The position numbers and the translations under genes are program-made. Of a stretch of DNA of 64,000 bases, positions 9,236 through 16,709 are shown one piece after another; position 1 is the stretch's first letter; every line of letters starts with the position of its first letter. Below the pieces are notes generated by a model. The model had not been told where the DNA came from, did not search any database, and saw only the letters and a program-made list of their open reading frames with translations. Origin of the DNA: Streptomyces caatingaensis (GTDB lineage: Bacteria > Actinomycetota > Actinomycetes > Streptomycetales > Streptomycetaceae); the NCBI RefSeq assembly GCF_001187435.1, contig NZ_LFXA01000007.1:248001-312000 (forward strand), written 5' to 3'.

Positions 9236-9645
9236 TCACGGCAGGGCTATGCGGCGGGACTCCGGGGAGATGGGGACGTCGTTGACACTGGCGTGGCGGC
9301 GCCGCATCAGGCCGTCCTCGTCGAACTCCCAGTTCTCGTTGCCGAGGCTGCGGTACCACTGGCCCGTGTCGTGTACCACTCGTACGCGAAGCCCACGGCG
9401 ATCCGGTTGCCGGTGTACGCCCAGAGCTCCTTGCGCAGGCGGTAGCCGTGCTCGCGGCGCCACTTGTCGCGCAGGAAGGCGACGATCGCCGCGCGGCCGG
9501 TGAGGAAGACGTCGCGGTTGCGCCACTCGGAGTCCTCGGAGTAGGCGAGCGCGACGCGTTCGGGATCACGGGTGTTCCAGGCGGCCTCGGCGGCGCGGAC
9601 CCTGGCCAGGGCGGTCTCCGCCGTGAAGGAGGGGAGAGGGGGCAT
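9236..9645 (-). pseudogene. Frameshifted DUF1348 / NTF2-like protein
   Basis: The first reading frame (from 9645) gives the family N-terminus through [19 protein letters not shown]. The family C-terminus ([21 protein letters not shown] and [11 protein letters not shown]) lies in a different frame ending at 9236. The frames meet near 9371-9376. Inserting a single base after TGGTAC would restore EWYHDTGQW, matching the family pattern. So the gene carries a one-base deletion or a sequencing error. DUF1348 proteins are about 150-residue NTF2-fold proteins of unclear function. It diverges from the TetR gene with two palindromes between, so it is the likely target of that regulator. Confidence 0.75.
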
Positions 9646-9665
9646 GGGGGACCTTCCGGGCAGGG

Positions 9666-9718
9666 GGAGAACGTACGTTCTCCGTGGTGTGCGGTAGCGT
9701 ATGAGAACGATGGTTCTC
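9666..9718. promoter_or_regulatory. Twin palindromic operators for the adjacent TetR regulator
   Basis: Two inverted repeats share the half-site GAGAAC/GTTCTC. The first, GGAGAACGTACGTTCTCC (9666-9683), is an 18-bp perfect palindrome. The second, GAGAACGATGGTTCTC (9703-9718), has a 4-bp centre. Their centres are 36 bp apart, in the divergent space between the DUF1348 pseudogene and the TetR gene. Confidence 0.7.
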
Positions 9719-9737
9719 GCGCAAGGAGTTGGCCACG

Positions 9738-10283
9738 ATGGAGACGGTGGAAGCCCGCGTCCTGGACGCGGCCGAGCGGCTCTTCTACGGCCGGGGCCTC
9801 CAGGCCGTCGGCATGGACGCGATCCGGGCCGCCTCGGGCGTGTCCCTCAAACGGCTGTACCAGGTCTTCTCGTCGAAGGACTCCCTCGTCGAGGCGTACC
9901 TGCGTCGCCGCGACCACCGCTGGCGCGCCGCGCTGGAGCGGTTCGCCGAGCAGCGCCCGGCCGGGCGCGAGCGGATCCTCGCCGTCTTCGACTGGCTCCA
10001 CCAGTGGTTCCAGGAGCCCGACTTCCGGGGCTGCGCCTTCGTCAACTCCTACGGGGAGCTGGGTGCCGGGCACCCCGGAGTGGCGGAGGCGGCCCGCTCG
10101 CACAAGGACGCCTTCCGCGGCTACCTGGCCACGCTCGTCGCGGGCGCCGGCGCCGCGGAGGCGTTGGCGGACCAGCTCGTCCTGCTCGCCGAGGGCGCGA
10201 TCACCACGGCGGCGATCTCCGGCAGCCCCGAGCCCGCGCTCCACGCCCGGGAGGCGGCGCGGGCCCTGCTGGCCGCCGGCTGA
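9738..10283 (+). CDS. TetR-family transcriptional regulator
   Basis: A 181-residue DNA-binding repressor. The N-terminal helix-turn-helix runs from about residue 6 to 50 ([13 protein letters not shown] start, then [24 protein letters not shown]). The C-terminal ligand domain contains the [14 protein letters not shown] block seen in AcrR/NemR-like regulators. ATG 9738 is chosen because AAGGAG ends nine bases upstream; TTG 9729 would abut that site. Two palindromes with a common half-site lie just upstream, implying autoregulation and control of the divergent NTF2-like gene. The ligand cannot be told from sequence. Confidence 0.88.
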   Translation: METVEARVLDAAERLFYGRGLQAVGMDAIRAASGVSLKRLYQVFSSKDSLVEAYLRRRDHRWRAALERFAEQRPAGRERILAVFDWLHQWFQEPDFRGCAFVNSYGELGAGHPGVAEAARSHKDAFRGYLATLVAGAGAAEALADQLVLLAEGAITTAAISGSPEPALHAREAARALLAAG

Positions 10284-10312
10284 CGCGGCGGCGGGCCGCC
10301 CGCGGTCCGGGC

Positions 10313-10346
10313 CGCGAGGACGGTCCCTCCGGGGACCGTCCTCGCG
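10313..10346. terminator. GC-rich hairpin after the TetR gene
   Basis: A 15-bp perfect stem (10313-10327 with 10332-10346) with a four-base loop follows the TetR stop. There is no T-tract, as is common in actinomycetes. It also lies downstream of the minus-strand lipoprotein gene and may act on both strands. Confidence 0.65.
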
Positions 10347-10407
10347 CCACCGGCGTTCGCCGTCCGAGGGGTGGTCTTCAAGCAGGGCGGTCTTCCGAGG
10401 AGTGGTC

Positions 10408-11931
10408 TCAAGTCCCCGTGCGGCGGGGCGGGTTCGCCGGCTGCCCGCCGGTGCTCTCGCCGCGCTCCGGGTGGGACCGGTGCTGTTCCGACGGGGTGTG
10501 CTCGGTGCGCGGCACGGGGGCGTGGGGGACTTCGTAGGCGGGGGAGTGGGCGGACGGGTGGGTGGCGGGGGCGGATTCACGGGCGGGGGAATGAGCGGAC
10601 GGACGGGCGGCGGGGCCCGAATCGTCGGCCGGGGTGCGCGGCGGGGGTGTGTGCCGGCCGGTGGCCGGGGGCGGGTGTGATGAGCCGGTGTCGGCCGAAC
10701 TGCCGCCGTGGGACGGGGACTTGCTGTAGGAGTCGCCGTCCGGGGGCGGGATCTTGGGGGACGGCCTGCGGGACGGTGCGGCCGTGGGGGCGGGGCGGGA
10801 GGACGGTGCCTCCGTGGACGTCCCCGGCGCGCGGGTTGCCGGTGGCGCCGTCCGCCGCGATGAGCCTCCCGGGGACGGGCCTCCCGCGGATGAGCCTCCC
10901 GCGGACGACGGCCCCGACGAGGACCCGCCCGGGGACGACGCTCCTGACGACGACCTGCCCGCGGACGACGATCCCGACGAGGACCTGTCCGGGCTCGAGA
11001 CTCCAGGCGCCGACCTGTCGGGGCTCGACGCCCCCGACGCCGACCTGTCCGGGGAAGGCGCCCCCGACGAGGACCCCGGCGACGACGGACCTTGCGACGG
11101 GCCGCCCGGTTGCGACGGGCCGCCCGTCGCAGGGGACGGTGCCGGCAGCGGCACCGGCCGGGAATCCCGCTTTCCGTCGTCGCCGACCTCGCGCTCGAAG
11201 CCCTTCCCGCGGTCCTGCACGTCCGCCAGCGGCAGGCGCTTCATCGGCCCCTGCGCCTCGGGGCGCGGCTGGACGACGGTGACCACCGCCGCCGCGAAGC
11301 CCTCCCAGCGCGTCCCCTCGTACCGCGCCTTGCGCGCGTCGACCCCGGAGTCCGGCTGCCGCAGCGGGTTGCCGCAGTTGCACTTGACGGCGGGCTTGCC
11401 GTACGCGTCCACGAGCACCGCCATGCCGGCCTGGAGGACGGACTGGTAGGAGCGCGTCACGCCCCCGCCCACGTAGTTGTGGTTGGTGACGAGGGTGTCG
11501 TGCAGCAGGACCACCGCCGTCAATCCGGTCACGTGCCGCTCGATGTCCTGCTCGGGGATGCCGCGGGCCTTCGACCACGCCCGGGCCTTCTGCGGGTCGG
11601 CGGCCAGCTCCTTGAGGAGCTGGGCCTTGTCGCACCGGGTGGCCTGGCGGGTGCCGCCGAACGCGCCGGGTGCGGTGGCGTCCGTCCGCCCGCCCCCGCC
11701 CGCCGAACTGACGCCGCGCACATCGGAGTCGGGCGCCTTGAGGAACGGGGCGTCGCCCGGGTTGCCGACGCCCTCCAGCGCGACGGTCGCGTCCCCGCCC
11801 TTCCCGCCCGGACCGTCCGACGACGAACAGGCGGTGAGCGCGGCGGTCGCCAGCGCGGGGACGGCCAGCCAGACGACGACGGTCCGGCGCCGTCGTCGTG
11901 CCGCCTGGGATCGGGCGGGTTTCGGTCGCAT
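10408..11931 (-). CDS. DUF6777 lipoprotein with Ser/Pro repeat tail
   Basis: About 507 residues from ATG 11931; an earlier start at 12006 would overlap the kinase gene. A very basic start and hydrophobic segment end in the lipobox LTAC, so it is probably lipid-anchored. The folded part (about 60-290) matches DUF6777: FLKAPDSDVRGVSS, CDKAQLLKEL, DTLVTNHNY, VKCNCGNPL and a YEGTRWEGF block. The C-terminal 250 residues are disordered and repetitive, with eight-residue units such as GASSPDRS, then Pro/His/Thr-rich sequence. It directly follows a Ser/Thr kinase gene (60-bp gap) and is probably co-transcribed. Function unknown; an envelope partner or substrate of the kinase is plausible. Confidence 0.7.
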   Translation of the reverse strand: MRPKPARSQAARRRRRTVVVWLAVPALATAALTACSSSDGPGGKGGDATVALEGVGNPGDAPFLKAPDSDVRGVSSAGGGGRTDATAPGAFGGTRQATRCDKAQLLKELAADPQKARAWSKARGIPEQDIERHVTGLTAVVLLHDTLVTNHNYVGGGVTRSYQSVLQAGMAVLVDAYGKPAVKCNCGNPLRQPDSGVDARKARYEGTRWEGFAAAVVTVVQPRPEAQGPMKRLPLADVQDRGKGFEREVGDDGKRDSRPVPLPAPSPATGGPSQPGGPSQGPSSPGSSSGAPSPDRSASGASSPDRSAPGVSSPDRSSSGSSSAGRSSSGASSPGGSSSGPSSAGGSSAGGPSPGGSSRRTAPPATRAPGTSTEAPSSRPAPTAAPSRRPSPKIPPPDGDSYSKSPSHGGSSADTGSSHPPPATGRHTPPPRTPADDSGPAARPSAHSPARESAPATHPSAHSPAYEVPHAPVPRTEHTPSEQHRSHPERGESTGGQPANPPRRTGT

Positions 11932-11990
11932 GCGCACCCCCGGGTGAGCGGAACGTTCGGCAGCGGGTCGGGCGGAAGGAGTCGGTGGCG

Positions 11991-13676
11991 TCAGTACGGG
12001 CTGCACGTCGAGACCCAGCCGCCCGGGCAGGGCGCGGTGGCCTCGGGGGTCTCCTCGGACGCCGGGGCCGGCGCGCGCGTCGAGGGGGCGGAGGCCGGGC
12101 CGTCCGAGGCGCTCGCGGTGGTGGCGGGCGCGGGCGACGCCGACGGGCTCGACCCCCCGCCCGCGGGGCCCGGACCCCCGCCCCCGTGGTCACCGGCGGA
12201 CAGCGCCGCCGCGATCCCGCCGCCCACGATCAGCACTGCCAGCACGGGGGCGACGAGTCGCCGGGCGGGGCGGCGGCCGGGCCGGGGGACCGGCGCCCCC
12301 GGGAACGGCGCCCCGGGGAACGGCGTGGCGCCGTGGGCGTGAACCGGGTCCGGACCTCCCGGACCTCCCGGGCCCGCCCGGAATCCCGCCGGCTCCCCCG
12401 GATCCGCCGGGAACGCCGTGGGGGTCGGGGGCGTCGGAGGCGTCCCCGCCGAAGGGGCGCTCGGGGGCCGGACCCCGTACGCGGGAACCGTGGGGGCCGT
12501 GCCCGCCGGGTGGTGGGCCCGGGGGCCGGGGGGCCACGCTCCGTGGGCGGTGGGCCCGGGCTCCCGGTCCGCGCGTCCCGCCGGGGCCGGGGCTTGCGTG
12601 CCCGGGGGCGAAGTCCCCTTCCCCGCCGCGCCGTTGGGGGAGACGGCGGGAGACGGGTGCGGTGGCGGTACGTACGTCGGCGTGCGGGCCGGATCAGGCC
12701 CCGCGCCCGCGTCCGGCTCCCGGCCGGGAGGCGCCGCCGCCCCCACGTCCGGGAACGTCGGCACGTAGCCGGAGGGCCGGCCGGGCCGGTCCGGGGGTTC
12801 CGGCGTCCGCCCCGACGCGACCGCGTCCAGGAGCCGTTGCGCCTGCGCGGAACCCATGCGCGTGTCCGGGTCCTTGACGAGGAGGCCCTCCAGGAGGGGG
12901 GCCAGGGGTCCGGCGCGGTGGGGCGGGGGCGGGGGGGCGTGGACGACCGCCTGGAGGGTGCCGAGGGCGGAGGTGCGGTGGAAGGGGGAGACGCCCTCGA
13001 CGGCGGCGTAGAGGGTGGCGCCCAGGGACCAGAGGTCCGAGGGGGTTCCGGGGCGCCGGCCCAGGGCCCGCTCGGGGGCGAGGTAGTCGGGGGAGCCGAT
13101 CACGTCGCCGGTGCGGGTGAGGGTGCCCGTGCCCTCGACGAGGGCGATGCCGAAGTCGGTGAGGACGACCCGGCCCTCGTCCTCCAGGAGCACGTTGCCG
13201 GGCTTGACGTCGCGGTGCAGGACGCCCGCCGCGTGGGCCGCGCGCAGCGCCCCCAGGACGGCGGACCCGACCCGGGCCGCCTCCCGCGGGTCGAGCGTGC
13301 CCTCGTGCTCCAGGACGTCCGCGAGGGACCGCCCGCGCACCAGCTCCATGACGATCCACGGGCGGCCCTCCTGCTCGACCACGTCGTGGACGGTGATCAC
13401 ACAGCGGTGGGCGATCCGCGCGGCGGCCCGGGCCTCCTGGACCAGCCGCGCGTACAGCACCCGGACGTCCGCCTCGCGGACGTGCTGCGGCGCCCTGACC
13501 TCCTTGACCGCGACCTCGCGGCCGAGCACCTCGTCGAAGGCGCGCCAGACCACTCCCATGCCGCCGCTGCCGAGCCGGGCCACCAGCCGGTACCGTCCGG
13601 CCAGCAGCGGGGCCCGCCCGTCCCCGCCGTCCGTGTCCACCGCCGTCCGCCCCCGTCCCGCACCTTCGGGCCACAC
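11991..13676 (-). CDS. Membrane-anchored Ser/Thr protein kinase (PknB type)
   Basis: A 561-residue Hanks-type kinase. The kinase domain spans about 27-290: glycine loop LGSGGMGVVWRA, VAVKEV lysine, HRDVKPGNVLL catalytic loop, DFGIALVEG and the GSPDYLAPE activation segment. A Pro/Gly-rich linker of about 150 residues follows, then one membrane helix (VAPVLAVLIVGGGIAAAL) near residue 475 and a short extracellular Ser/Thr/Pro tail ending in two cysteines (CPGGWVSTC). No PASTA repeats are present, so the sensing part is minimal. A GTG start a few codons in is possible. The next gene encodes a DUF6777 lipoprotein that could act with it at the surface. Confidence 0.9.
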   Translation of the reverse strand: MWPEGAGRGRTAVDTDGGDGRAPLLAGRYRLVARLGSGGMGVVWRAFDEVLGREVAVKEVRAPQHVREADVRVLYARLVQEARAAARIAHRCVITVHDVVEQEGRPWIVMELVRGRSLADVLEHEGTLDPREAARVGSAVLGALRAAHAAGVLHRDVKPGNVLLEDEGRVVLTDFGIALVEGTGTLTRTGDVIGSPDYLAPERALGRRPGTPSDLWSLGATLYAAVEGVSPFHRTSALGTLQAVVHAPPPPPHRAGPLAPLLEGLLVKDPDTRMGSAQAQRLLDAVASGRTPEPPDRPGRPSGYVPTFPDVGAAAPPGREPDAGAGPDPARTPTYVPPPHPSPAVSPNGAAGKGTSPPGTQAPAPAGRADREPGPTAHGAWPPGPRAHHPAGTAPTVPAYGVRPPSAPSAGTPPTPPTPTAFPADPGEPAGFRAGPGGPGGPDPVHAHGATPFPGAPFPGAPVPRPGRRPARRLVAPVLAVLIVGGGIAAALSAGDHGGGGPGPAGGGSSPSASPAPATTASASDGPASAPSTRAPAPASEETPEATAPCPGGWVSTCSPY

Positions 13677-13766
13677 CGGCTGGGACGTGACGGCCCGCGC
13701 GGCCGTTCCCCTTTTCCGGGACGATTTCTCCGGGACGATTCCGGCGGGGGAAGCGGACGCGACGGC

Positions 13767-14882
13767 TCAGTGACCTGCGGCGAGCTCCTTGTCGAGCCAG
13801 CGCAGCACCTCGGGGTACTCCTCGCGCCACGTCTGGAAGTTGTGGCCCCCCTCGTCCCGCAGGAGCGTGTCCACCTTGGTCGGCGCCTTGGCCTTCTGCG
13901 TGAAGTGCATGGCCTGCTTGTAGTACTTCTCCTCACCCTTCTTGCTGATGCCGACCAGGAGGGAGACGGGCGGCGGGGGCATGTGGGCGAGGCGCCAGAC
14001 GAGGTCCGACTCGTTCTTGATCTGCTTGTTGCCGGCGTAGAGGTCACCGGTGTCGCGGTCCTGGCGGGCGAAGAAGTCGGCGGACAGGCCGGCGGCGGCG
14101 CCGTAGCGGGCCGGGTTGGTCATGGCCATCTTCAGCGCGCAGTAGCCGCCGGTGGAGTTGCCGACCGCGCCCCAGGCGCCCTTGGAGTTGTCGGCGCGGT
14201 AGACGTCGTTGACGGCGATGGGCAGGTCCTGGTTGAAGAAGGCCAGCGCCTGCGGGCCGCCGGGGACGTCGGTGCAGTTGGTGTCGCGGTTGGCGACGAC
14301 CGAGGGGCGGACCATGAGGACGATCGTGGGCCGCATCTGCTTCTTCACGATCGCCGTGGAGGCGGCCTGGGGGACCTTGATCTGGGTGATCAGGTTCTTG
14401 GAGAGGCCGGGCTGGCCGGTGACGGCGACGATCACCGGGAAGCGGTCCTTCTCGTGGCCCTTCTGGAAGTACTGCGGCGGCAGGTACGCGTAGCCGTCCA
14501 TCGAGAAGCCGGTGACCGGGCCGTGGATCTGGATGCGGTCCACCCGGCCGGCCTTCTCCTTGGGGCCGAGCCCGACGGACTCCTGGCCCTTGACCACCAG
14601 CGCCGGGGCCCGCTTGCCGCCCTCGGTGCGCTGGAGCTCCTGGTGACTGGAGTTGCGGCCGAGCAGCTCGTTCCAGGTCGAGTAGAAGCCGAACTCGTTG
14701 TTGGCCACGACCAGGAGCAGGGCGAGGATGCCGACCTGGGAGAGGAGCAGCAGGCTGAGCCGCGAGGCGACGGCGAGCACGCCCTTGCGGGCGACACGTG
14801 GCCACAACCACAGCACCAGGGCGCATATCGCTACCGCGACGCACACCAGGAACAGCACGAGGTTTTGGGACGTGAGGCCCAC
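13767..14882 (-). CDS. Membrane-anchored antigen-85-like esterase (first of three paralogues)
   Basis: A 371-residue protein with two N-terminal membrane helices (about 8-28 and 42-62) and an external alpha/beta-hydrolase domain of the esterase D / antigen 85 family. The nucleophile elbow is GNSTGGYCALK and the catalytic His lies in GGHNFQTW near the end. DGYAYLPPQYF marks the domain start. The CTDVPGG segment is typical of these actinomycete esterases. It is a paralogue of the proteins at 32345-33358 and 43887-45218. The latter is coupled to a lipid aminoacyltransferase, so membrane-lipid ester hydrolysis is a reasonable guess here too. No operon partner. Confidence 0.82.
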   Translation of the reverse strand: MGLTSQNLVLFLVCVAVAICALVLWLWPRVARKGVLAVASRLSLLLLSQVGILALLLVVANNEFGFYSTWNELLGRNSSHQELQRTEGGKRAPALVVKGQESVGLGPKEKAGRVDRIQIHGPVTGFSMDGYAYLPPQYFQKGHEKDRFPVIVAVTGQPGLSKNLITQIKVPQAASTAIVKKQMRPTIVLMVRPSVVANRDTNCTDVPGGPQALAFFNQDLPIAVNDVYRADNSKGAWGAVGNSTGGYCALKMAMTNPARYGAAAGLSADFFARQDRDTGDLYAGNKQIKNESDLVWRLAHMPPPPVSLLVGISKKGEEKYYKQAMHFTQKAKAPTKVDTLLRDEGGHNFQTWREEYPEVLRWLDKELAAGH

Positions 14883-15072
14883 GGTGGTAACTCCTCTTCG
14901 GGGGATGTTCTCCCGGAAGAGAGGGGCGGAAAGCGGGGGCGGTTCCCCGTGCGGCCTGTGATTTCCCGCCGTCCGGCGGGGCGCGTGCGGCGCCGGTCGG
15001 GCGCCCGCGACGTGGTGTGACGAGGGCGCCTCCGTCCGTCACGCGGACGCGGTTGTTTGCGCAATTCGGCAA

Positions 15073-15155
15073 GTGACGGCCGGCGTCCGGGGAATTCCGG
15101 GGAATTCCGCTCGGGGCGCGGATTCCCGTCCGGAATTCCCCGGCCGTTTCGTCAC
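15073..15155 (-). terminator. Long inverted repeat downstream of the secreted-protein gene
   Basis: A 14-bp repeat, CCGGGGAATTCCGG at 15087-15100, pairs with CCGGAATTCCCCGG at 15130-15143. Outer GTGACGGCC / GGCCG..GTCAC sequences extend the structure into the stop codon region. It lies just after the minus-strand gene ending at 15152, so it probably terminates it. GAATTCC is also directly repeated. Confidence 0.5.
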
Positions 15156-16054
15156 TGCCGGACGGTCCAGTGGTCATTGGCCCCCGCCCGCACGAACTTC
15201 AGCGGCGGGCAGAGGAAGTCGCGCCCCTGGGGATCCGGCTCCGTCCACGGGGCCTCGGCCGGGCCCGCCGGGCGCCAGGTGCCGCCCCGGCGCAGCTGTA
15301 TCGCGGAGCTGTCGAAGACGGTCCGCCGGGCCTCGGTGCAGTACCAGCCCACGCCCGTCGCGGGGTCGACGCTCGCGTAGACCTCGAACATGTCCCAGCC
15401 GTGCGAGAGCCCGCTCCGGTCCTTCCCGGAGCGGCGGTACAGCAGCTCCCAGGCGGCGGTGCGGCGGTTGTAGAGGTAGGCGGACCAGGTGTTGGACGCC
15501 GCGTCGTCCAGCACCAGCTGGACGCCGTACGCCGCCGAGTACGTCGTGAGGAAGTCCGCGTCGAGGGGCACGACCTTCGCGGGGCCGCCGGGGGAGCCGC
15601 ACCAGTCCCACGCCCACAGCTCGTTGCCGCTGTTCCAGTACGCGGTGACCACCTCCATGCAGGAGTTCTGGGCCTTGGTGGTGGGGGAGTAGGTGAAGTT
15701 GTCGGGGTCGGAGACCCGGTAGGAGGTGTCCACGCTGTGGGTGGCCGTGATGCCGTCGTGGGTGCCGGGCTGCGGGAAGACGCCCCACCAGTTGTGGGTG
15801 AGGTCGGCGCGCGGACGGTGCCGGCGGCCCTCGGCGAAGGCGCGGACGGCGCGGTCGCGCGCGGGTGAGCGGTCCGGCGTCCTGGCCGCCGCCACCGTGC
15901 CGCGGTGGGGCGCCCGGGGGTCGGGGCCGCGGTCGGCGTCCCCGGCGGCCGGGGCGGCGCCGAGTGCCGCGGGCACGAGGAGCAGGGCCGCGACGAGGAG
16001 GGCGAGGGGGAGGGACCGGTGTCTGTGGGGGAAGGGGTGCGCGCGTCCGCTCAT
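15152..16054 (-). CDS. Secreted protein of unknown function
   Basis: A 300-residue exported protein. ATG 16054 follows a GAAG ribosome site; the longer frame is not supported. The signal peptide has a His/Arg-rich start and a hydrophobic core LALLVAALLLVPAALG. The mature chain starts with a basic linker and then a compact domain rich in Trp, Tyr and Asp (HNWWGVFPQPGTHDG, NELWAWDWCGSPGG, SHGWDMFEVYASVD), with about four cysteines. It looks like a beta-sandwich, possibly carbohydrate-binding, but no family is recognised. It is divergent from the exopolysaccharide operon across about 655 bp, with a dre-like palindrome near its own promoter. Confidence 0.65.
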   Translation of the reverse strand: MSGRAHPFPHRHRSLPLALLVAALLLVPAALGAAPAAGDADRGPDPRAPHRGTVAAARTPDRSPARDRAVRAFAEGRRHRPRADLTHNWWGVFPQPGTHDGITATHSVDTSYRVSDPDNFTYSPTTKAQNSCMEVVTAYWNSGNELWAWDWCGSPGGPAKVVPLDADFLTTYSAAYGVQLVLDDAASNTWSAYLYNRRTAAWELLYRRSGKDRSGLSHGWDMFEVYASVDPATGVGWYCTEARRTVFDSSAIQLRRGGTWRPAGPAEAPWTEPDPQGRDFLCPPLKFVRAGANDHWTVRQ

Positions 16055-16100
16055 GGGGGCTTCTTCCGGGCCGATGCGGGGCCAAGGGGTGACCAAGGGA

Positions 16101-16118
16101 GGTATTGGCCCATACCAA
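16101..16118 (-). promoter_or_regulatory. DasR-like (dre) palindrome candidate
   Basis: On the minus strand the site reads TTGGTATGGGCCAATACC. Its core TGGTATGGGCCA agrees with the DasR responsive element core TGGTCTAGACCA at 9 of 12 positions. It lies about 50 bp before the secreted-protein start. DasR controls amino-sugar genes in Streptomyces, but the match is imperfect. Confidence 0.35.
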
Positions 16119-16709
16119 GCAATGGCAATGTCCATGACAATGTTGAAGACGTCAAGGGTCCGGTCGTCCCCGATGCCCCCGGAGCCGCGTCGCGCCGACC
16201 GAACATCTCCGGCAAATCCGACGGCCTTCATCAGGCCGATCTCGGGGCGCCCTCCCCGTCGCGGCGCATGCGGTCAAATGTGCGAAAGACTGGTGTCCGG
16301 GCCGCGGGGGCCCGGGAATCGCCCCAGGTCATCTCGGCCGACATGGGCCGGTGGCGCATGCCCCCGCCGCATCGCTGACTTCGCGGCAGGGCGGCGCATT
16401 CCGGCCAGGCACACGTGAACATCCGCCGTCTCCTGGGCCGTGCGACCCACGGGGCGTTCAACCATGGCGCACTATATGGGCTGGGCGATCGAGAGGCGGC
16501 TCCTCCTCCCGTCGCCCCGCGCCCCCGCGCCCGCAGCACCGGGCCCGGCGGGGGACGAGTGCGGCCGGAGCGGGGAATCCGGCCGAGTGCGACAGCACAG
16601 CCGGGGGTCGATCCACCGTGCGCGCAGGGGTCCGGCCACCCCGCGCGACAGATTCCGAACGGACGCCGCAGCGCTGCGCGTTGCCGTCCCAGCAGGGGGG
16701 AGTAGCACC
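16119..16709. other. Intergenic region upstream of the exopolysaccharide operon
   Basis: About 590 bp without a convincing gene. Short open frames on both strands (for example GTG 16415 to 16705) have unusual composition and no recognisable product. The operon promoter should lie here. A TATATG element near 16483 could be a -10 box, but I cannot define it further. Confidence 0.4.

Noticed and set aside
16415..16705. 96-codon plus-strand frame upstream of the deacetylase
   Set aside because: No ribosome site, Pro/Arg-rich random composition, and it overlaps the expected promoter region.
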